Shown piece by piece: positions 56,173 through 64,000 of a stretch of DNA of 64,000 nucleotides. Below the pieces are notes generated by a model. It did not search any database, was not told the origin of the DNA, and saw only the letters and a program-made list of their open reading frames with translations. The stretch covers positions 23,005,501 to 23,069,500 of the forward strand of contig NC_081808.1 in the NCBI RefSeq assembly GCF_030704535.1, given 5' to 3'. The stretch's first letter is position 1. Each line of letters opens with the position of its first letter. The translations under genes were made by a program, and so were the position numbers. This stretch comes from Vitis vinifera (Eukaryota > Streptophyta > Magnoliopsida > Vitales > Vitaceae).

Positions 56173-57870
56173 TGGTATCAAGGCCACTTTGAGCTCCCTT
56201 CAATCCCCCTCCAATGGCTTTTCAACCTGCGGCTTTAGGCAACATCAATCTTCAACCAAACAACCCAAATCAACTGATTCCAGGCCTTCAAAATCAACCT
56301 ACGCTGCACCTCCAAGCATTCTCTCCCTTGAATAAAACAATTTCGGTCAAGTTAGATCAGGTAGACCCTCAATAGAGGAGATACACGACCTTCTCATAAA
56401 CCATGACTATCGTCTTGAAGAACAACAAATTAGTGACCACCTAAACCTCAATCCAACCCAAGCTCAGCTTGCACAACTAAACCTCTCCCAATTTTAGCCA
56501 AACAACAAAGACCAAAGACCCTTCACCAATAGCAGCCCAAGGTCCTCGAATGCTTTCTCCACTCAAAACTACTAAAAGAACACCTCTTCTTACTCACTAA
56601 AGCTACAAAACCTCCAACCCTTTTCCAACAATCAACCTGGTGTACTAGGCAAACCAAAATTCCCTCCTAATTCTTCTTGGCCAAAACAGGACACTCAACC
56701 AGCACCTGTGCAATGCTAGATTTGCAGCAAGTTTGGTCACTCAGCCTTGGTTTGCTACCATCGACCAAACCTTCAATACCAACCACGGTCTCCATAGAGA
56801 TTCAACCATAATGCCCCATTCAAAGGTCTTATAACAAATCAACCCAATGCCTTTGCAGCAATGATGGGCACTCTGGGCAATTCTGCAGCAAGCACACCGA
56901 GTGACACTCCTTGGTTCCTTGACTCGGGTGCCACACATCGTTTCACCCCGGATAGCTCAAATTTGGATAACTCCATGGCTTTCCTTAGTGAAGAATAGGT
57001 GATGATGGGAAATGGTAAGACTATTCCAATATCTAATATTGGTAGCATTGTGTTAAAGTTTCCATTCAAGGATATCAAACTAAACCATATATTTCACACA
57101 CCAACCATCTTTAAACAGTTACTCATACTCAATGTTAGTGTCATGAGAACAAAGCTTTTGTTGAATTTCACCCAAACTTTTTTCTTGTGAAGGATCTCCA
57201 TTAGAGGAAAATTGTGCTCCACGGTCTTCTTGAAGATGGTCTTTACAAATTGCTTCCAACCATAGTCTTCAACCAGCGTTGTCAACTTTGTCCCAACATT
57301 TACTCGACTTCACCCAAACTGTTTAGGTCATCCATCTTTCCTTATTGTTCATAAAGTTGTGAAGTTGTGTAATTTGAAAGTTCCAAACAAACTTGGTTTA
57401 GATTTTTGCATTCCTTGTCAAATGGCGAAGAGCCATAGATTAACTTTTATAAACTTGGTTTATTGAGCTTCTAAGCCCTTTGATTTAGTATATTCTAATC
57501 TTTGGGGACCTTCACCCATTGCTTCAATCACTGGTGTTAAATATTTATGTCTTTTTATTGATGATCACGCCCAATTCACTTGGTTGTATTTCCTCCATGC
57601 TAAACATGAGACCTTCACTATCTTCAACAAGTTCAAACAACTTGTTGAAACCTAATTCAATACAAAAATAAAGGAGTTACAAACAGATTGGGGTGGTGAG
57701 TTTCACCTTTTAAAATCGTTTCTTGAAAACCCTGGTGTTAACCATAGGCATCTATGTCCAATCACTCCACAGCGAAATGGAAGAGTTGAAAGGAAAAACC
57801 GAGGTTGGTTTGTTCTAAAAATGTGTAGAGATGACTCAATACACAAGACTTCAATCCTTCAATATGGTTT
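56173..57870 (+). pseudogene. copia fragment (PBS, gag, protease, partial integrase)
   Basis: TGGTATCAAGGCC at 56,173 resembles the tRNA-Met PBS. A Gln/Asn/Pro-rich gag starts at ATG 56,214 (MAFQPAALGNINLQ) and breaks within 160 bp. A zinc knuckle remnant (C..C.KFGHSALVCYH) lies near 56,720. The protease site DTPWFLDSGATHRF is at about 56,905. The integrase core contains ASKPFDLVYSNLWGP, FIDDHAQFTWLYFL, LQTDWGGEF and NGRVERKNR, up to about 57,800. Similarity then stops; RT, RNase H and 3' LTR are missing. Many stops show it is dead. The style resembles the Retrofit/RE1 type of plant copia. Confidence 0.85.
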
Positions 57871-60800
57871 TAATATATATTATCAGTTTTTGTAAAAATT
57901 TAAATGCATGTGTACCATATTCTCACACTTCCTTCTCCACCCATATAAATTGGAATTTAGACTAATAGGAGACACAAATAGTAGTAAGTAGCATAAGACA
58001 AATCATAAATTTGTGATATAGGTAAAAGAAAGACTTGAACTTGAGATCATCAATCAACCAAAACTTTGATACTGTGAAACATAGTAAGAAAATAATAACC
58101 TAATACACAAAAATAAGGGTTTGATTCTTATTTATTGTGAAGGGAAGATGACAATAATAAAACATATATAGAAATTACATGTATTTAAATATGTTAGATA
58201 TAAATGACATAATGGTATAAAAAAAAGTTGGCAATCACTTGATTTCCTCCTCTCTCTCTAATCTAAACATTGTCGGTCTCTGGCAATAAAAGAGAATAAA
58301 TAAAACATACAATATATATTTCCTAGTAATTCAAGATATTACCACATATGTTACTTAAATTAAGAGAAGACAATATTCTTGGAATTCAGAACTCTTCCCT
58401 AGGTCGAGGATAGTTCATTCATATACATCGATATATCAAAGTATAGAAAATTATGGTGAAAATGTTTAATATATATCCACCTTAATTATTTTATAGCATT
58501 TTTACAACTTATTCCATTGAAGACTCATGTGAATAGGTGTTGATCCTTGGTTGTGACTCTTAAAAAGATTTTCTTCCCTCAACCTGGATAAGGCAAGATT
58601 CTCCTTAGTTGATTAGAATTCATCATTATTTACTTTTTAGCTCTTATGTTCTCTCTCTCTCTCTCTCTCTCTCTCTTTATGTGTATACTCGTTTTCCTTA
58701 TCTTTTTAGCATGGAAATCCCTCAATGTAGTTCAAAAAGGGGTTAATTGACAAATATCAAACATTCACCCAATGTACTAGGTTGAGGAATTCTCGCTCTC
58801 TCTCTCTCTCTCCATGTGTGTGTGTGTAAGCTTAGTTTTCCTTTATCTTTTAAGCATGGAAATCCCTCCATGTGGTTCAGAAAGGGGTCAATTGACAGAT
58901 ATCAAACATTCACCAATGTACTAGATTGAGGACTTTTAAGACTACTTACCTTTCATAGCTTCACCTTAAACTCTTGAAAATGAGGTTTAATTTATAATAT
59001 TTTTATTTATTATTATTATTATTATTTGCATTAAGCTTATTAACCCTCTTTTTTCCCTTTCAATATTCACTCATTCACACACCTTACTCTTGTCTTAAGG
59101 TTTCCCTTCAAGATAAAATTCGGGTGTAAGATGCATAGTGAATGCTTTGAGACTTTGATATAATTAAGCAATAACGCTACTTTAAAATTCTTAGGTTTCT
59201 TAACCTATCTAATCATTCATCATTATATTAAATTACATGGAATTCTACCATCTCATGGTCGAATTCTCAATTTAAGAATAGTATTCTAACTTGATTAAAA
59301 ATGCCTCGTACAATATTAAAATGAATTATACTACATTTCACACATGTATTTGGGAAATCTAAGTTAGAATCTCAAAAAGGTTGAAAACATCATAATGTCC
59401 TCGTTGTTCTAAAAATAACCATAAAAATTAGGACAAAATGGGAGTTCAAAGGCTAAGTCTATATCTTAGTAGGGTAATTCTCAAATGACATTCATTTTGT
59501 TTATAGAGAAAGTAAAGATATTTCAAGGGCAAAACATGGGGGTATTTTATTCAAAAACAAGCTAACTCTTCATCCTTCAATCTTCAATCTTCAATCTTCT
59601 TTTAAAAATAGATTTAGTTTGTTTTGGAATAAAATCCCCTAAAAAGAGAAGAATCATCCAATCATTGTAAGGAAGGGACATGGCATTATCCTTAAAATTC
59701 CATTATTTTTTGGCTGTCTGCAATGGGGGACAAGGAAATGACAAAATACATGGGCCATATTGAGTGATTCCAGTACATCTTGTATTAGATCCTCAAAGAT
59801 ATGATATGAATTTGCCTTTACAAATTATTTGTCTCCCATGGGCTCATCAAAGTACCTTCATTCATTCAAATTGAATCCACTCCAATTATTGTGGTCCATA
59901 GCCCAAACCCATACACCTAAATATTGAATCTTAGTACCAAACTTTAATATTATTTTTTTAATGTTTAGAATAGGACATTAACGGAACTATTGCCTTTATC
60001 ACTACGTTGAAAAAAAGGGTAAAATAAGTAATTGGGGTTTGATTCCATCCAATAATTGGTGAAACAAGCAAACTACTTTTGGAGTGGTAGAATTTGGCCT
60101 AAGCAGAAGATAAAGGTGTCTAAGTGAGAGTGACACCAACATAGAGGTCATGCATTAGGGTTTGACCCTGGGATGACTCAAGTCCATGATTCTTCAAGGA
60201 CTTGTAAACAATCTACACTAAGTTTTTTGAGCAATGACTTTATATGAACACATGTAAGAATATTTATAAATTTGTAAAATATAATAGTATTTAATTGCAT
60301 TTATTTACAAACAATTAGAAGAAAATTTTATGATTGGACAATAATTATAAGAATTGTTTCTAATATTTTTAATTCTTGAAAGATAAAATTTCTTAAAAAA
60401 TAGAAATGATATAATTGATTTCTAAAATTATTATCAAATATATTTTTAGTATTTTATTGTAGTTTATGTACACAAAAACATTTGAGAGAATTCAATTAGT
60501 AGTTACGTATGCTAATTATAAAATTATTTCCAAGAAAGAACAAATTCAAGAGGACAAAAGAGAAAGGTTAGGAAACAAAATAGAGAGAAAAATATAAAAT
60601 TTTTCTTACTTGATTATTTATAAAAAGTAGAAAAAAAAAATCAAAGTTTTAGGGTATTTGCTTTAAGAAAAGGAAATATAGAAGAAGAATAAGAAAGAAA
60701 GAAAAAGATAAAGAGAAATTATGGATGTTTTATTGTTTGGTTATTTATGGAAAAAAAAATGCAGGAAAAAGATAAGTTATTAATATATATATATATATAT

Positions 60801-61533
60801 TCAAACATTTCCTATCATTTTTAAGAACCAAAAGAAATATCATTTAGTACTTCACTAAAACATAATAAAATTATTATTTTTCTTCTAATATTTTTTTTCC
60901 TTTAATCCTTCCCAAAAAACTAATATAGCATAAAGAAAAAATAAGAAAAAAAACATTTATATTTCTCCATTTTTTTTAGTTTTTTAAAACCCATTTTTAT
61001 GGTGTCCAATTTTTTATTATTTTAAATTAACATTTTTTCCCATTAAATTTTTTAGCCTTATTTTAAAAAGAACTTTTTTTAATTTTTATTTTTATTAATA
61101 CAATGTTTCAAACATTTCAATGGAGCCTTTAGATCTCACCTTACAATTGGCAGACTTACAATCTAACACCCTTCATCTTTACTCAATAATAAAAGTGATT
61201 AAGATTAAAAAAAAAAAAAAAGAATTAAAGAAAGGAGCATAGAGACAGAATCTAGCAAAGACTTAATGGGCAAAGCATTAATCACAAGTACAATCATTTT
61301 AGAATAATAATTGACATCATCACCACCCATTCTTTTTCATATTTATCTTATTTTTAGGGTGGAAAGGTAAAGGGTAAATTATTCCAACTTTCACTGTGAA
61401 CAAATCTACACTACCCAACCCCCACATCTCCTGTTTGTCTTCCACTCACTCCCCCCAAAACTCTTCTTTTCCCAGTCTCTGTCTCAAGAGATTTAACAAA
61501 GAAACACACAAAGAAGGGAAAAGAAATCTCTCT
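57871..61533. other. Intergenic DNA
   Basis: No gene is recognised over 3.6 kb. It holds the tandem duplication at 58,650-58,935, AT-rich tracts (60,280-61,080) and an AT microsatellite near 60,783-60,800. The segment from about 61,320 is the promoter and leader of the next gene, with C/T-rich sequence at 61,410-61,490. Confidence 0.5.
58650..58935. repeat. Tandem duplication of about 143 bp, each starting with a CT microsatellite
   Basis: Two units, about 58,650-58,792 and 58,793-58,935. Each begins with (CT)n, then an ATGTGTGT segment, GTTTTCCTT.ATCTTTT, AGCATGGAAATCCCTC, AAAGGGGT.AATTGACA and CAATGTACTAG.TTGAGGA. They differ by about 10% plus microsatellite length. Confidence 0.88.
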
Positions 61534-62460
61534 ATGGAAGCCTTTTTCAGTCTCATCACCCATCTCTCACTTCTCATTCTTCTCTTCCAAGCTGCTCATT
61601 CTGGTACTGTCACAGGAAATGGAGTTGCAGATCAATGGAGACACCCCCGTGTCCATTATGTTCAAGAGTCCATCAGTAAGTACGCAAATGCACACCAAGC
61701 TCATGCACTTCCTCAACAATTATGCAAATTTACCTCTACTCATTGCATTTTTTGTTCTTGATGAGTTCTTTTGATTTTTTCTTTTTCTTTTTTCTTGCTT
61801 TTCTACGACTCCCTCAAAACCTGCGAAGAGGGTTTCGAGCTGCGTGAAGACGACATGGCTTTCTCGCCAGAATCATCTCCATTAGCAGCTCCTGCACCAA
61901 CTCCAGGTGGAGTTATATCAACCTCACCGGACTACACTTGGCCTTTCCACTACAAACAAGTGAATTCACCAAGCTCATCACCCACAAACAGCCCTCCATC
62001 AGCAGATGCAGATGAGGGTATGCCCTTTATTAACAGTAATCCCACCGTCCCTCTCCCCACCGGTGAAACTGACTCTGTTACCATACGACCCTTGCCCATT
62101 TCTGCTCACCAAGACCAGGTAATTTTTTACTGTTTTTTCCTTGACATATTTCACTTGCCCATCGATCAGTCATGCAATTATTAGCCTGTTTGAAACAAAA
62201 ACAAAAACAGAAGTTTTGGACCTCCTTATCATTGTAGTTTTGGCGTTGTGGGCTTCCCTTCCCATGAACCCACCGAAAAAGCTAAAAACCATGATTGTGT
62301 TGCCGCTAGCTGTAATGTACTATTTTTCTTTGGTTAGATGAATTAAAGTGGGGTGGGGTTTTGACGGAATAAACTGTGGGTGCATGTGCAGATGGAGGCC
62401 GTGCTTGCATTTCAGATTACAGTTAGTTTTATGGTTTGCGTCATACTCTTTAAGGGATGA
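61534..62460 (+). CDS. Small secreted or membrane-anchored Pro/Ser-rich protein, three exons
   Basis: Exons: 61534-61675, 61829-62118, 62392-62460. GT-AG borders and phases (1 then 0) give 166 residues. I do not recognise the family. Residues 1-23 form a clear signal peptide (FFSLITHLSLLILLFQAAHS). The mature part has charged and aromatic residues (DQWRHPRVHYVQ). A Pro/Ser/Ala-rich region (PLAAPAPTPGG, SPSSSPTNSPPS) could carry hydroxyproline glycans. The C-terminus is hydrophobic (AVLAFQITVSFMVCVILFKG) and ends three residues after the segment, fitting a membrane anchor, possibly type I or GPI-like. The short third exon is the least certain part: without it no good stop follows. Exon 2 acceptor choice (after GCGAAG) is forced by phase. 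The role may be cell-wall or plasma-membrane related (inference). Confidence 0.65.
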
Positions 62461-64000
62461 TTACATCATCAATAACACGGTCTTCACCTTAATTTCTTTT
62501 CTTTTCTTTTCCTCCATTACTTTTCTTCTTTGCTTCAGAAATGGCTTATGTAGTAATTTACTTCACAATATTGGTCTATGTATGTGTACGTATGTTTTTG
62601 TTTTTCTTCTGTTTTCCATTCATAGACTATAGTGGCTTTATTTGTTTCTTTTTCTTTTTTATTTTTCTTAGGACCAACCAAAAGGGGTCTACTTTTGCAA
62701 TCATCTGAGCAACTCTCTTTTTGACAAGAATCTAACTTTTCTTCATGCAATAATAATAATGAACGTGGCTGTAGCAACGTTAGGTGGGGGAATTTTTCAG
62801 CTGTTTTCTTTTTGCAAGAATTCTAGAGCTTGGATTAATGAATCTAAGGATGGATTCACCTTCCACATATGCAGATGGTGGGTTGGGTTGGGTTGGGTTG
62901 GTTTACAGTCAAAACCTTCTTCCTGGTTATTAGAAGTTTAGAACTCAGCAGGCTTTACATTTTAGGGGATTTTGCTGGTGAGACAGTCATACCCACAGGC
63001 TCAGCTTATGTAATTCATGTATCAGCTGATGTTCATGGCTTCTCCACCATAAGAAACCATCCAATAATTTAGTGTCCATCTTAGATAGATGAAAAAAATA
63101 ATGGTTTTGAAAATTGTTTAAAAAAAAAAATTGAGATGTCAAAAGAGACTCTGATACAGCAAATTTTTAAGTTTTCTAAAACTTACTTTATTTTTTTTAA
63201 GATACAAAATAAATCTTTACTTTTTCTTGCAAACAAACATTCAAACCTTATTTGGTAATTATTTTTAAAAACAGCTCTAAAAAAACAATTTTTAAAAACC
63301 ATTTTAATGTTATGTAAAATAAAAATTTATTTGAAAACTTTAAATATTTTTAATTTGTTTTTTAATATTTTGAAACATATTATAAAAATAATTATTATAT
63401 ACAATATTTTATTTTTAATCATTCTATATGTTTATATGATTATTTTTAAAACAACTTTCAAAAAATAATTAAAAACAACTAAAATATGTTTTTTTAAATA
63501 AAAAAAAAACCTACCTTATTTTCTTCTTTTTTTTAAAAAAAAACAAATTTCTAAATATTAGTCAATTTTTTTTTTTTTGTTACGAAGAACAAAAGAAATT
63601 GTTCTTGAAAACAATTGTCCAATAGACCCCTAATTTTTTTTATTATTATTATTTAATTTTTTGAATGCCAATATAACCTTCTGATTTGGAGTCAACAAGG
63701 ACAATTGTACAACAATAGACTGCATCCATTTTGGGGTAGGATGGAAACCATGACCATGTTCATCATGGAGAGAACCCATACAAACAAACCAAGCGGTTGG
63801 GGTTAAAGCTTTTTGAGTACAGGTTGAGAAAGAAGGCATGAATCCATCCACAAGAATGGAATTATTACAGAACATCAATGACTGATAAAATAGAGCCATC
63901 ACCTGAAATGATATCTAATATTTAGAATGGCTGCTTCTAATTCTTAAAGGATGACTAATACATAATCAGCCATTTGCTACTAGTGCTTTTACCTTCAAAT
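62461..64000. other. Downstream intergenic DNA with a MITE-like repeat
   Basis: The first several hundred bases are probably 3' untranslated or intergenic. About 63,245-63,625 is an AT-rich unit with imperfect terminal inverted repeats (TTTGGTAATTATTTTTAAAA at the left; GTTCTTGAAAACAATTGTCC at the right). Its middle matches 23,725-23,990. No further gene is supported up to the window end. Confidence 0.5.

Noticed and set aside
60120-60175. Second box-B-like text (GGGTTTGACCC)
   Set aside because: Isolated, with no paired stems or A box; not supported as a tRNA or SINE.
1-64000. CRISPR arrays, bacterial operons, organellar inserts
   Set aside because: No direct-repeat/spacer structure, no operon-like gene spacing and no chloroplast or mitochondrial gene text was seen.

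Overview
The window looks like euchromatic nuclear DNA of a dicot plant. Genes are split by many short introns with GT-AG borders, intergenic DNA is very AT-rich, and old LTR retrotransposons are nested inside one another. Grapevine (Vitis) is my best guess from the look of the genes and LTR families, but this is inference and needs a database search. No bacterial or organellar genes, CRISPR arrays, tRNA or rRNA genes were seen.

Layout, left to right. (1) 1-10,290: a degenerate Ty1/copia element (minus strand, two 383-bp LTRs, PBS and PPT visible) sits inside an F-box/DUF295 pseudogene. The copia element is itself interrupted by a solo LTR of a gypsy-like family. Two broken copies of host genes lie inside these elements: a NAC transcription factor start in the copia leader and a reticulon first exon in the gypsy-like LTR. 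(2) 13.6-16.3 kb: a ten-exon L-3-cyanoalanine synthase gene carrying an apparent 2-bp frameshift. (3) 20.0-20.9 kb: a small two-exon gene of unknown function, minus strand. (4) 21.3-23.7 kb: a second solo LTR of the gypsy-like family with a perfect target duplication. (5) 24.4-25.6 kb: a compact four-exon Yippee-like zinc-binding protein gene. (6) 27.8-36.3 kb: an orphan exon followed by a truncated Ty3/gypsy element with a nested 583-bp LTR, then AT-rich repeats and a copia-type LTR remnant. (7) 36.8-39.1 kb: a complete five-exon FAD-dependent monooxygenase gene, minus strand. (8) 40.2-41.1 kb: a PRMT7 exon fragment and an unidentified repetitive reading frame. (9) 42.6-49.6 kb: a solo LTR and a copia gag remnant split by another LTR. 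(10) 52.5-54.4 kb: a nine-exon Mediator subunit 26-type gene. (11) 56.2-57.9 kb: a third degenerate copia fragment. (12) 61.5-62.5 kb: a three-exon gene for a small secreted or membrane-anchored Pro/Ser-rich protein.

The genes do not form a functional cluster. They are ordinary single plant genes: cyanide/sulfur metabolism, a zinc-binding protein, flavin oxidation, transcription and a surface protein. The most unusual content is the pieces of at least three host genes (NAC, reticulon, PRMT7) now lying in repeat DNA, two of them clearly inside LTR elements. Exon borders were set by hand from splice signals and reading-frame arithmetic; no alignment was run.
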